Below are positions 7,148-14,301 of a stretch of 18,211 nt of DNA, piece after piece. Under the pieces are notes generated by a model that worked only from the letters and a program-made list of their open reading frames with translations, was not told the DNA's origin and made no database searches. Source of the DNA: an uncultured bacterium (GTDB lineage Bacteria > Cyanobacteriota > Vampirovibrionia > Gastranaerophilales > Gastranaerophilaceae); NCBI GenBank assembly GCA_902489575.1, contig CABUAQ010000035.1, forward strand, positions 1 through 18,211, read 5' to 3'. A program made the translations under genes and the position numbers. Numbering within the stretch: position 1 is the first letter of the stretch; the number at the start of each line of letters is the position of its first letter.

Positions 7148-8227
7148 TCAAACCATAATTTCCCATTTACCGTATCTTTTTCCGCTTTCTCGGCGGATAT
7201 AGTTTTTATCCTGCAGGGATTTCATAATTCGCTTTATGGTTGCAATCGATTTTCCGGTTGCTTCTACAAGCTCTTGTTGTTTTATTGTTGGGTTCTTTGA
7301 CACTAATTCTAAAACCGCAAGTTCTTCCAAAGTGCAGTCTAAAGTATCAAATTGATACTTTGGAACTTTTGGGTTGATACTTTGGGAATTGTTCTCCACA
7401 TAATCGATGTGCATATATCTGTTTTTCAGTTCGTAATGCGTATCTAACAAGAGATTTGAAAAGAACATTTCCAAAAACTTAGTTGTTGAATGGACGCCTT
7501 TTTGCAGGTTATTATAATTTGCACGAACCAAAGCGTTGCGGAAATACCAAGAATATTTCTCGAATGCGTCATTGTTTACGCTAAAGCCGAATGTTTTCAT
7601 ATATTTTATCATAAATACGGCAGTCGCACGGGTGTTCCCCTCGCTGAATGGGTGAATTTGCCAAATATCGGAAGCAAATTTAGCCAAATGCTTTACAGCC
7701 GCATCAACCGACAAGCTCTCATAAGAAAATTGCTTTTCGGTGGAAAAATCATAGTCCAAAGTTTCCTTAATACTGTTCCAATCCGCATAGATGACAGTAT
7801 CGCCGTTCAGAACCCACTCTTTCTTTGTGATGTTGTACTGCCTGATTTGTCCTGCGTGACCGAACACGCCCTCGAACAATCTACGATGAATCGAAAGCCA
7901 CTCTGCAGGGGAAAACTGAAACGCTTTTTCTCCTAATAACTTTGCAATTCTTGCCGAAACAATGTCTGCTTCTTTGGTTTCATTTTCCGTTTCGGTGCGT
8001 ACAGAACGCTGCTCATAGTAACTGTGAATACGCTTTTGAGCCTCGTCAATGGTGATTTTACCTTCAATATGCTCTTTGGCGGTGTCTAACAAGTAGTCAG
8101 AAGTATTCAGCCCGTCAACTGCCTGCAAACCGATGGCAGTTTGCCACGCTTCGCTTTTTTCGGCTTTGTCGGGTTCGCCTTGCTTTATATATTCTTCAAG
8201 TTCAAATTGCCAATTTTTATCCGGCAT
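7148..8227 (-). CDS. Fic-family protein with VbhA-like N-terminus and C-terminal winged helix
   Basis: Fic proteins transfer AMP or other phosphate-containing groups to target proteins. The catalytic loop here is HPFSEGNTR (residues 192-200): the His is present but the usual GNGR is GNTR, a variant seen in one large Fic subfamily. Residues about 25-75 (IGLQAVDGLN to KRIHSYYEQR) look like the VbhA antitoxin module fused in cis; the inhibitory Glu-Gly position reads Asp-Gly (VDG, 37-39). Residues about 295-359 form a winged-helix DNA-binding domain (QQELVEATGKSIATIKRIMK). The protein may therefore regulate its own operon or be targeted to DNA. GAGGTG upstream of the ATG supports the start. It is the last gene of a five-gene minus-strand operon, 33 bp after the HNH gene. 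Confidence 0.85.
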   Translation of the reverse strand: MPDKNWQFELEEYIKQGEPDKAEKSEAWQTAIGLQAVDGLNTSDYLLDTAKEHIEGKITIDEAQKRIHSYYEQRSVRTETENETKEADIVSARIAKLLGEKAFQFSPAEWLSIHRRLFEGVFGHAGQIRQYNITKKEWVLNGDTVIYADWNSIKETLDYDFSTEKQFSYESLSVDAAVKHLAKFASDIWQIHPFSEGNTRATAVFMIKYMKTFGFSVNNDAFEKYSWYFRNALVRANYNNLQKGVHSTTKFLEMFFSNLLLDTHYELKNRYMHIDYVENNSQSINPKVPKYQFDTLDCTLEELAVLELVSKNPTIKQQELVEATGKSIATIKRIMKSLQDKNYIRRESGKRYGKWEIMV

Positions 8228-8260
8228 ATTTGCACCTCATTTCGTTTCAAGAATGATATT

Positions 8261-8824
8261 TTATAAATCTTCTTTTTTAGAAAGAAGATACCATTTTTTT
8301 ATGTAGGAATCATTTAATAATTGTTTATCGGATTCAACCAAAGATATAAATAATTGAGTTAATCCATCCCACTCTTTTATATTTCCCGGCGGATGAAGCG
8401 ACCACTGTAATTGTTCTAAAGTCCAATTGTTTTTAATTAAGTTATGCATCATTGATGTTGTCGCATAATTTTCTTCATTGTCGGCACCGCCCAAAGCAAT
8501 CGGTTTAATGTGGTCAATTGACGGCACTAGCTCCCAATATGCAATATGGCAGGCGTCCATTTTCCAATGCTGTTGGTATGGAAATTCATTAGGACAGTAA
8601 TAAGAAATTACTTTCAATATACCAGGATTAACCAATCGTTCGCCACTGTATCTGTCAATAAACCCATCTTTTATGCACTGCTTAAATTTTATTTTATCCG
8701 TAACTCCTCTTTTTGAACGCTTGGAATACTCAAACGGATATTCACTGTTGATAATTTCTTTAGCTTTTGTATCGTTTTTATCAATTAATTGTAACGCAAT
8801 CTTTTCAATTGTATCTGTTTTCAA
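8261..8824 (-). CDS. HNH endonuclease-like protein
   Basis: A single HNH motif is visible between residues 104 and 131: D104-H105 (SIDHIKPIALGG), N119 (in EENYATT), N128 and K131 (HNLIKNN). HNH enzymes cut DNA with one metal ion, or in some families RNA. The N-terminal 80 residues are basic and of unknown family. There is no zinc-binding cysteine cluster around the motif. The start is TTG at 8822-8824, preceded by GGGGGAT; the in-frame alternatives are worse. The gene lies 43 bp after one Fic gene and 33 bp before another, and this sandwiching between two Fic genes is unusual. It could be a defence effector or an intron-like nuclease captured in the operon. The motif is clear and the role is unknown. 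Confidence 0.78.
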   Translation of the reverse strand: MKTDTIEKIALQLIDKNDTKAKEIINSEYPFEYSKRSKRGVTDKIKFKQCIKDGFIDRYSGERLVNPGILKVISYYCPNEFPYQQHWKMDACHIAYWELVPSIDHIKPIALGGADNEENYATTSMMHNLIKNNWTLEQLQWSLHPPGNIKEWDGLTQLFISLVESDKQLLNDSYIKKWYLLSKKEDL

Positions 8825-8867
8825 ATGATTACATCCCCCGAATCAGTCAAAGTATTGGAAATGTTTT

Positions 8868-9473
8868 TTATAATTCTTCAGCCTTAAAGGTTGTATAACC
8901 CTCATAGTAGTAGCTGTGGTCGATGCCTTTCATATAGACCTCACGGCTGTTTATTTCGTCGGTAAGCGCACCTTTTAGCAACACTTTAATCTCGACATCT
9001 TTAATCGGACTGCGTTCCATTGCAAGTAAGTAGTCCTCTTTATCCACCTTGCTCCAGTCAACAACTTTGCCGATTTCGTTTTTCAAAATATGGTCAAGCC
9101 AAATGCGAGTACTGCGACCGTTGCCCTCACGGAATGGATGAGCAATGTTCATCTCAACATATTTTTCTACTATCTCATCAAAATTTGACTGCGGCATTTT
9201 GTCAATGTTTTCAAGTGCCGCTTGCAAGTACATAAGCGGTGCAAAGCAAAAATTACCTTTTGCCAAATTCACCGTATGCAGCTCTCCTCCAAAGTCATAA
9301 ATATCCTCAAACAGATATTTGTGAATAGCGGCTAAGGTCTTATATGTTCCGTCAGAAAGTAGCTTGAGAATAGCAAAATCAAATAAATTAACAGCTTTCT
9401 TTTTACTGATTCGCTCTTCCTCTCGTGCGAGTTCGGCAGAATCGGTAAGCCCTAATTTATTTTCAAGTGCCAT
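8868..9473 (-). CDS. fic: Class III-like Fic protein adenylyltransferase
   Basis: This 201-residue protein carries the canonical Fic loop HPFREGNGR (112-120), with catalytic H112 and the ATP-binding GNGR, plus the beta-hairpin flap region around GNFCFAPL. Near the C-terminus S187-YYY-E191-G192 fits the inhibitory motif [S/T]xxxE[G/N]. With its position after the Fic core, this places it with class III Fic proteins such as Neisseria NmFic, which are self-inhibited and AMPylate targets such as DNA gyrase when de-repressed. The size also matches that class. GGAGGTG before the ATG overlaps the end of the upstream gene. It is the third gene of the operon. The catalytic residues are intact, so activity is expected; the target is not known. 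Confidence 0.88.
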   Translation of the reverse strand: MALENKLGLTDSAELAREEERISKKKAVNLFDFAILKLLSDGTYKTLAAIHKYLFEDIYDFGGELHTVNLAKGNFCFAPLMYLQAALENIDKMPQSNFDEIVEKYVEMNIAHPFREGNGRSTRIWLDHILKNEIGKVVDWSKVDKEDYLLAMERSPIKDVEIKVLLKGALTDEINSREVYMKGIDHSYYYEGYTTFKAEEL

Positions 9474-9488
9474 ATTGCACCTCCAAAA

Positions 9489-9974
9489 TCAATTAATAAA
9501 GTATTTAAGTACTAAGTACAGTAGAACAATAGCCACAATAATTGAAAACACAATCCATCTTACGACCTTTTTTGATTTATGTTTTGGTTGGTTAGGCTGT
9601 TTAGAATATGTATATTGCAGTTGAGCCGGTTCGTGATTTTGTGCGGATTTTGCAACAGGATGTGGTTTTGTTGATTGAAAACACATTGCAAGCGGATCAG
9701 TTTGATTTATTATTCTGTCATAAAAATCATCAAGCCATTCATCGTCTCCGACTTCGCACATAGTTTCTTCGTAGCAATCGGGTTCGTGTACTATTTGATT
9801 CCTAATCCAACGATAGTGCTTTAGTTGTTTTAAATCATTTTCCCAACCTCTTACAAGATAAGAACCATGAGGATTGTTTAGCATTTCCTCTATATAGGCG
9901 GATACTCCATATTGAGTTTCAAACATTTCTCCGCATATTTTATCAAGATGCTTGTAAGATTCAATAAAACTCAT
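9489..9974 (-). CDS. HEPN-like protein with C-terminal membrane anchor
   Basis: I do not recognise this 161-residue protein with certainty; it resembles a clostridial domain-of-unknown-function family. Residues 1-100 look helical and contain RNQIVH (58-63), an exact Rx4H with Asn after the Arg. That is the catalytic signature of HEPN ribonucleases and is common in toxins. A polar, Pro/Gln-rich linker (about 101-135) leads to a basic patch and one strong hydrophobic helix (137-160), predicting a tail-anchored protein with its N-terminal domain in the cytoplasm. AGGGGG upstream supports the ATG. It lies 15 bp from each neighbour in the HTH-Fic-HNH-Fic operon. The HEPN call rests on one short motif and context, so a non-enzymatic helical protein remains possible. 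Confidence 0.55.
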   Translation of the reverse strand: MSFIESYKHLDKICGEMFETQYGVSAYIEEMLNNPHGSYLVRGWENDLKQLKHYRWIRNQIVHEPDCYEETMCEVGDDEWLDDFYDRIINQTDPLAMCFQSTKPHPVAKSAQNHEPAQLQYTYSKQPNQPKHKSKKVVRWIVFSIIVAIVLLYLVLKYFIN

Positions 9975-9989
9975 ATATGCCCCCTAAAA

Positions 9990-10178
9990 TTATTTATCCG
10001 CTGCAATACCGGACTTCATCCAAGCGTCAATTTCGCTGACTTTGAATTTCCAAAGGCGTCCGATTTTTGCTGCGGGCATATTTCTTCTTTCTATCCAATC
10101 AAGTACGGTATCACGGCTGACGCCAAGATATTCGCATATTTCTTTCATTGAGTACCAGCGCTCGATGTTAGAATCCAT
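9990..10178 (-). CDS. Excisionase/MerR-like HTH DNA-binding protein
   Basis: This 62-residue protein is a single winged HTH of the excisionase type: MKEICEYLGVSRDTVLDWIE (11-30) forms the HTH, and AAKIGRLWKFKVSEIDAWM the wing and final helix. Proteins of this form bend or bind DNA, either as recombination directionality factors or as small operon regulators. Here there is no integrase nearby, so a regulator of the five-gene operon it heads is more likely. GTGAGGA upstream supports the ATG at 10176-10178. A TATAAT element lies 30 bp further upstream. Confidence 0.82.
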   Translation of the reverse strand: MDSNIERWYSMKEICEYLGVSRDTVLDWIERRNMPAAKIGRLWKFKVSEIDAWMKSGIAADK

Positions 10179-10207
10179 TAGATTTTCCTCACTTTCAGAT
10201 AGTTACA

Positions 10208-10236
10208 ATTATACAAGTTTAGTATATCACACAGAA
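10208..10236 (-). promoter_or_regulatory. Promoter candidate for the HTH-Fic-HNH operon
   Basis: On the minus strand TATAAT (10213-10208) is preceded, 17 nt upstream, by TTCTGT (10236-10231), a weak -35. It lies 30 bp before the first gene of the operon. Confidence 0.45.
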
Positions 10237-10434
10237 CGCTTAAAATCAATGATTATTGCGGATTTATAAGGGAAAAGCAAGAAAAATTCAAAGCAAAACG
10301 GAGCTGTTACTCGAACAGTTCCGTAAGGTTAATTATAGTTATTTGTTTTTTTTGATTCTATTCGGAAAACTGCTCTCAAGCCACTCTTCAAACTCCAAGG
10401 TTTCTTATTATGATTTCTAAAACCTTGTGTATAA

Positions 10435-10626
10435 TCTTATCAAAGGGATATTATAAAAGACAGCATTTTCGCCAAATATGACTTACCACTAATGAGGTTG
10501 AACACAACAGGAAGCGGCGAAAAAGAAAAAATAGTTTCAAAATTAAATGAACTTTGCATAAACACAAAAATGAGCCAAGTGGCATCCCCTCTCGGCTCAT
10601 TTTTTATTTGCTCAATTTATTTATAA
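10435..10626 (+). pseudogene. Fragment resembling a DUF2726 C-terminus
   Basis: The plus-strand frame from just after a stop at 10432-10434 reads QRDIIKDSIFAKYDLPLM, then RLNTTGSGEKEKIVSKLNEL. This matches my recollection of the end of DUF2726 domains (a PD-(D/E)XK-related family), where a KD..F....LPL.R..T block is typical. No start codon, ribosome binding site or upstream domain is present. The frame then runs through a terminator to a stop at 10624-10626. It is best read as the tail of a deleted gene. The family call is from memory of a short motif. Confidence 0.4.
10567..10606. terminator. Bidirectional terminator
   Basis: AAAATGAGCC (10567-10576) pairs with GGCTCATTTT (10594-10603); the plus strand continues TTTTTTATTTG and the minus strand TTTTTGTG. 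On the minus strand it directly follows a TAA at 10606-10604 that would end the XRE partner remnant. Confidence 0.7.
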
Positions 10627-10743
10627 TGTCATCTGCATTATCTTCGTTTAGGACATTTTCATATTTTTCTTCAAATTGAATTCCTTTGTAAGTTCTTTGA
10701 GATATATGTCAACCATATTTTTTTGAATATCATTATGCAACAT
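10604..10743 (-). pseudogene. Disrupted partner gene downstream of the XRE regulator
   Basis: An ATG at 10743-10741 overlaps the XRE gene end by 11 bp and opens MLHNDIQKNMVDIYLKEL, but this frame stops at 10648 after 31 codons. A second frame, in register with the XRE stop, carries TYKGIQFEEKYENVL then NEDNADDIINKLSK and stops at 10604, immediately before a terminator. The first frame has a good start and the second a good end, so I infer one gene shortened by internal deletion or broken by frameshift. XRE proteins of this architecture are usually followed by a toxin-like partner, possibly a nucleotidyltransferase type, but too little remains to name it. Confidence 0.45.
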
Positions 10744-11302
10744 CAAACGCTTCGCTTTCAACAATATTAAAACGCATAAATTCAGGTATAGAATTAGTAA
10801 CGGAATCCTTCAAAATGCTCTCATCATTCATAACCTTTGCCTCGGCTACAACACTTGCCGGGTAAATAACTTCACTAAGCTTTGCAGAACGATATGAATT
10901 GTATTTTTTGCAAATTGGAATATTATTCATCCTGCTGACATAATCAAGCATTGCCAATAGATACAAGGCTTCAGGGTACCATTTTTTGTTCATATAATCG
11001 GTAACTTTATCAGTTTTCAAAACAGACACAATGAATTTTTTGAAGCCCAATTCTTTAAGTTGATGGCGAATATTACTCTTAAAAGCCTCGAAATCATAAC
11101 GAACATCATTGTCTTTATAAAGCAAATCTTCCATCGAAACATTAAAGAATTTTGACAGCTCATAAACGGTTTTAGCATTGCAATTTTCAAGCGTAGTTTT
11201 CCCATTGCAAATATCGCTTATAGTAGAGTACGGTATGCCGGTTGATTTTGATAAATTGTATTTAGAAATTTGCTTTTCGGCAACTAAATAATTAACATTC
11301 AC
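10733..11302 (-). CDS. XRE-family regulator with C-terminal helical domain
   Basis: The 189-residue protein has an N-terminal Cro/CI-type HTH at about residues 10-60 (KYNLSKSTGIPYSTISDICN, then a conserved AKTVYELSKFFNVSMEDLL). Residues 68-180 form a helical domain containing LKELGFKKF and the aromatic ALYLLAMLDYVSR. This architecture is typical of antitoxin-like regulators whose second gene is the toxin. AAGGTGG precedes the ATG. The promoter is a perfect consensus with a palindrome in its spacer, which suggests tight autorepression. Its downstream partner is broken. It is divergent from the methyltransferase operon with only about 150 bp between, so it may also influence that promoter, though nothing proves it. 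Confidence 0.82.
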   Translation of the reverse strand: MNVNYLVAEKQISKYNLSKSTGIPYSTISDICNGKTTLENCNAKTVYELSKFFNVSMEDLLYKDNDVRYDFEAFKSNIRHQLKELGFKKFIVSVLKTDKVTDYMNKKWYPEALYLLAMLDYVSRMNNIPICKKYNSYRSAKLSEVIYPASVVAEAKVMNDESILKDSVTNSIPEFMRFNIVESEAFDVA

Positions 11303-11322
11303 GCTACCACCACCTTAATCAA

Positions 11323-11351
11323 ATTATAACGGTATTCCGTGATAATGTCAA
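11323..11351 (-). promoter_or_regulatory. Perfect consensus sigma-A promoter for XRE gene
   Basis: On the minus strand TTGACA (11351-11346) and TATAAT (11328-11323) are separated by exactly 17 nt. Both hexamers match consensus perfectly. Confidence 0.85.
11329..11340. promoter_or_regulatory. Palindromic operator candidate in promoter spacer
   Basis: ACGG and CCGT arms flank TATT (ACGGTATTCCGT). The palindrome sits wholly between the -35 and -10 of the XRE promoter. A repressor bound here would exclude RNA polymerase, so autoregulation by the XRE protein is the simplest reading. Confidence 0.5.
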
Positions 11352-11396
11352 GCGATAATAGTAATATACATAATTTAACACAGATCACTACTCCCA

Positions 11397-11425
11397 TTGA
11401 AAAAAAAGTCATATAATGTTATAAT
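11397..11425 (+). promoter_or_regulatory. Promoter of the methyltransferase operon
   Basis: TTGAAA (11397-11402) and TATAAT (11420-11425) are separated by 17 nt. Transcription would begin near 11432, giving a leader of about 25 nt with AGAGGAA before the ATG at 11456. A second TATAAT at 11412-11417 has no matching -35. Confidence 0.7.
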
Positions 11426-11455
11426 TAAACAAATATAATAAATTTAGAGGAAATT

Positions 11456-12742
11456 ATGGAGAAAAACAGAAGTTTTAAATTTATAGATTTATTTTGTGGC
11501 ATTGGCGGTTTTCACCAAGCTATGAGCAATTTAGGCGGTAAGTGTGTTTATGCTTGCGATATAAATGCAGCTTGCCGAGAAGTATACAAGAATAATTTTT
11601 GTCCAAATGAAGAATTCTTCGTAGGAAGTGACATAAAAAAGGCTGTTAAAGAAAACTGCATTCCAAAGTTTGATGTATTATGCGGTGGTTTTCCTTGTCA
11701 AACTTTCTCAAAAGCTGGAAAAAGGCATGGATTTAAAATTATAGAGGATGAAAACGGAGTTGTTAAAGATGATAGAGGTCAACTTTTTTATAGAATAATA
11801 GATATTTTAAACCAACATCCCGAATGTAGATTTGTTATATTAGAAAATGTCCGAAATCTAGCTGATAATGAAAAAAATTGGCAGATAGTTTGTAATGAAC
11901 TAAAAAATCTGGGCTTCATTATTACTGAAGAACCAATCATAGAATCTCCTCATCATTTTGGCGTTCCACAAATTAGGGATAGAGTTTATATTCTTGGAAT
12001 AAAGAAAGAATATTTAGATAGAAGAAGAAAATTACCTAAGGGGTATATTACTCGAGAAGCATTAGCTATTGATAATTATTTAGAAAAGTGTCCTGAAAAC
12101 TGCATTGATTATATTATTGATGAAGAAGTTGACAAAAAGTATTTCCTTAATGATGAATTATCAGAATTATTAGATATTTGGGAAGAATTCAAAGACAATA
12201 TTGTAGGCATTGGCACACCCTTCTGGATTCATAAAGCTGGAATAGGAATCGATACAAGAGAAGAATTTACTAACGATCCTGAAATAGGCTTTAATGATAT
12301 GCCCCATTGGAAAAAATTATTAGTTCTTAAAAGCCGTGTAATATATGAGAACAATAGAAAATTTATTGATGAGTGGGTTAAAAATCACCATATGCAAGAC
12401 AGAATCCTATTGCACCAAAAATTCGAATGGAATGTCGGAAAAGATTGTCAAAGCATCAAAGAGGGCATCATACAGATCAGGCAATCCGGTGTAAGAGTGA
12501 AGCGACCAAATTATTTTCCTTCTTTAGTCGCAATGTCAAACACACCGATTATTTGGGATAAAAAAAGAAATCTATATAGATACATAACGCCAAAAGAAGC
12601 TGCAAAGTTACAAAGTTTCGATGAAAACTATAAGTTTAGCGAAATTGATTCTGTTACTTACAGACAACTTGGTAATTCAGTCAATGTAAAATTAATTGAA
12701 ATATTTGCGAAAGAATTATTTAAATTAGGAAAGCAAAAATAA
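11456..12742 (+). CDS. DNA (cytosine-5) methyltransferase
   Basis: All main motifs of a C5 methyltransferase are present: motif I FIDLFCGIGGFHQAM (9-23, SAM binding), motif IV GGFPCQTFSKAGKR with catalytic C81, motif VI ENV (130-132), motif VIII-like IRQSGVRVKRPNYFPSLVAM late in the protein, RYITPKEAAKLQSF (motif IX), and the closing QLGNSV (motif X). The 428-residue length is normal. The target recognition region lies between motifs VIII and IX, or in the insert of about 200-340; its target site cannot be read. It leads an operon with a GHKL ATPase, a Z1 protein and a nuclease, so its role is probably to mark self DNA. It is 14 bp from the next gene and has its own strong promoter. Confidence 0.95.
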   Translation: MEKNRSFKFIDLFCGIGGFHQAMSNLGGKCVYACDINAACREVYKNNFCPNEEFFVGSDIKKAVKENCIPKFDVLCGGFPCQTFSKAGKRHGFKIIEDENGVVKDDRGQLFYRIIDILNQHPECRFVILENVRNLADNEKNWQIVCNELKNLGFIITEEPIIESPHHFGVPQIRDRVYILGIKKEYLDRRRKLPKGYITREALAIDNYLEKCPENCIDYIIDEEVDKKYFLNDELSELLDIWEEFKDNIVGIGTPFWIHKAGIGIDTREEFTNDPEIGFNDMPHWKKLLVLKSRVIYENNRKFIDEWVKNHHMQDRILLHQKFEWNVGKDCQSIKEGIIQIRQSGVRVKRPNYFPSLVAMSNTPIIWDKKRNLYRYITPKEAAKLQSFDENYKFSEIDSVTYRQLGNSVNVKLIEIFAKELFKLGKQK

Positions 12743-12756
12743 AACTGGAGGTTATT

Positions 12757-14301
12757 ATGGGTAAAACAATAAACATTAGACCAACAACTAGTGTGTACGC
12801 TACATATAAAAATATAAAATATGATCCATGGACCGCCATTGCTGAATTTGTAGATAATTCTACTCAAAGTTATTATGATCATATTAGCCAATTAAAAAAC
12901 ACAAAATATTGGAAAGGTCTTGATATAGAAATTGAATATGGTCATACGGATGATGGAAATGGGTATCAATTAATAATAAAAGATAATGCATTTGGAATGA
13001 ATTTTTATGATTTCAAAAGAGCAATTATCCTTGATAGCCCGCCTAAGAACCCGACAAGAAGCGAGTTTGGAATGGGTCTAAAAACTGCCGCTTGTTGGTT
13101 TGGCACAAAATGGTCTGTTGAATCTACTGCATTAGGTTCTGATATAAAATATAAAGCAATTATAGATGTAGATATGCTTCATAAATACAAAAATGAAGAA
13201 ATTGAAGTAATCGAAACAACATGTAGTCCGAAAGAACACGGAACAACTGTAACAATTACAAATCTTAATAGAACTCTTTCTGGAAGACAAATCGGAAAAA
13301 CAAAAGATCAACTACGTGGAATGTATAGGGTTGATTTAAGAACAGGAGATATAAAAATCTATTATAATGGGGAGGGATTGTTTTATACAGATCCTCCGAT
13401 ATTAACTGAAGAATTACCTGACGGCACAAAAAAAGAATGGAAAGAAAAAATCGAATTTATTATAAACAAAAATAACAGAGAATATCATGTAAACGGTTTT
13501 ATGGCATTGCTTGAAGAAGGCAGTACTTCCGGAGCGGGTTTTACCCTTTTAAGAAGAGGTCGAGTAATAGTTGGCGGATATGAGAACTGTTATAGACCGG
13601 AAGAGGTATTTAAAAAATCAAACTCCTTTACATACCAAAGACTTATTGGCGAATTAAATATGGATGACTGGCCTGTTACACAGACAAAAGATGCTTTTGA
13701 CTGGTATGGCGGATTAGAGGACGAGTTAATTGATAAATTAGTCGAAATAACCGCTGAATATAGAGATAAAGCCGAAAAATATCGTAAAGGTAAAAAAGTT
13801 CCAATTGAACCAGTAATAGATGTATTAGTAGATAGCTACGCAGATGCCGGTATTATAGACAATGTTGAAGTAACTCCTATTACAGAAGATATTGTCGAAG
13901 TTCTTTCAGATTCACAAGACAGTATCAGGAAAGAACATTTTGACAGCGCAGATATTCAAATAATTGGTGATGATGGAAAGCAAATTAGTTTTACACACAA
14001 TAATCAACAATATATATTTAATTTCATACTGAAAAAGAATAATCCCGATTCAAAATGGTTAAATATTACTAAAGCCAGCAATGAAAATACGTACATAATT
14101 GAATGGAATATTCGACATCCTTTTTTCAAGCCGTATATTGATGATCCACAGTTCTTAGTAATTATGCAGCAATTCACATTTGCATTAGCGTTGTCAGAAA
14201 TTGAAGCTAGAAGAATCAGTGTCGATGGCAAGATAGATGCCGGTACAATAAGAATGAAAATGAATGAGATTCTCAAAAGTGTTATGAGAGGTGATTTGTA
14301 A
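12757..14301 (+). CDS. GHKL ATPase, MORC/MutL-like
   Basis: The N-terminal GHKL (gyrase/Hsp90/kinase/MutL) ATPase domain is clear: N-box AIAEFVDNSTQS with E30, D33 and N34; G1 box DNAFGMN (76-82); G2 box EFGMGLKTAA (103-112); and TTVTITNL further on. These bind ATP and Mg and drive dimer closure. The S5-like domain and a C-terminal region follow, for 514 residues in total. The E..DN and FGMGLK forms match MORC-type members described in restriction-modification operons. CTGGAGG precedes the ATG. Its stop overlaps the start of the Z1 gene by one base (TAATG), implying coupled translation. The likely role is an ATP-driven clamp or sensor on DNA that controls the partner nuclease. Confidence 0.9.
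   Translation: MGKTINIRPTTSVYATYKNIKYDPWTAIAEFVDNSTQSYYDHISQLKNTKYWKGLDIEIEYGHTDDGNGYQLIIKDNAFGMNFYDFKRAIILDSPPKNPTRSEFGMGLKTAACWFGTKWSVESTALGSDIKYKAIIDVDMLHKYKNEEIEVIETTCSPKEHGTTVTITNLNRTLSGRQIGKTKDQLRGMYRVDLRTGDIKIYYNGEGLFYTDPPILTEELPDGTKKEWKEKIEFIINKNNREYHVNGFMALLEEGSTSGAGFTLLRRGRVIVGGYENCYRPEEVFKKSNSFTYQRLIGELNMDDWPVTQTKDAFDWYGGLEDELIDKLVEITAEYRDKAEKYRKGKKVPIEPVIDVLVDSYADAGIIDNVEVTPITEDIVEVLSDSQDSIRKEHFDSADIQIIGDDGKQISFTHNNQQYIFNFILKKNNPDSKWLNITKASNENTYIIEWNIRHPFFKPYIDDPQFLVIMQQFTFALALSEIEARRISVDGKIDAGTIRMKMNEILKSVMRGDL

Larger units (their letters stand above)
10179..10732. other. Intergenic region with hairpin and gene debris (about 550 bp)
   Basis: The left part holds the promoter candidate of the Fic operon. 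At 10298-10324, ACGGAGCTGTT and AACAGTTCCGT form an 11-bp stem (one G:U) around ACTCG, without an adjacent T-run. At 10339-10404 (minus) a short frame ending EEWLESSFPNRIKKNK looks protein-like but has a stop just upstream, so it may be a gene tail. The right part contains the DUF2726-like fragment, a bidirectional terminator and the remnant of the XRE partner gene described separately. Confidence 0.5.

Noticed and set aside
7490..7936. 148-codon plus-strand frame inside the larger Fic gene
   Set aside because: Antisense shadow; the opposite strand encodes a complete Fic domain.
10298..10324. Hairpin considered as a terminator
   Set aside because: The nearest T-run is about 20 nt away and no gene ends beside it.
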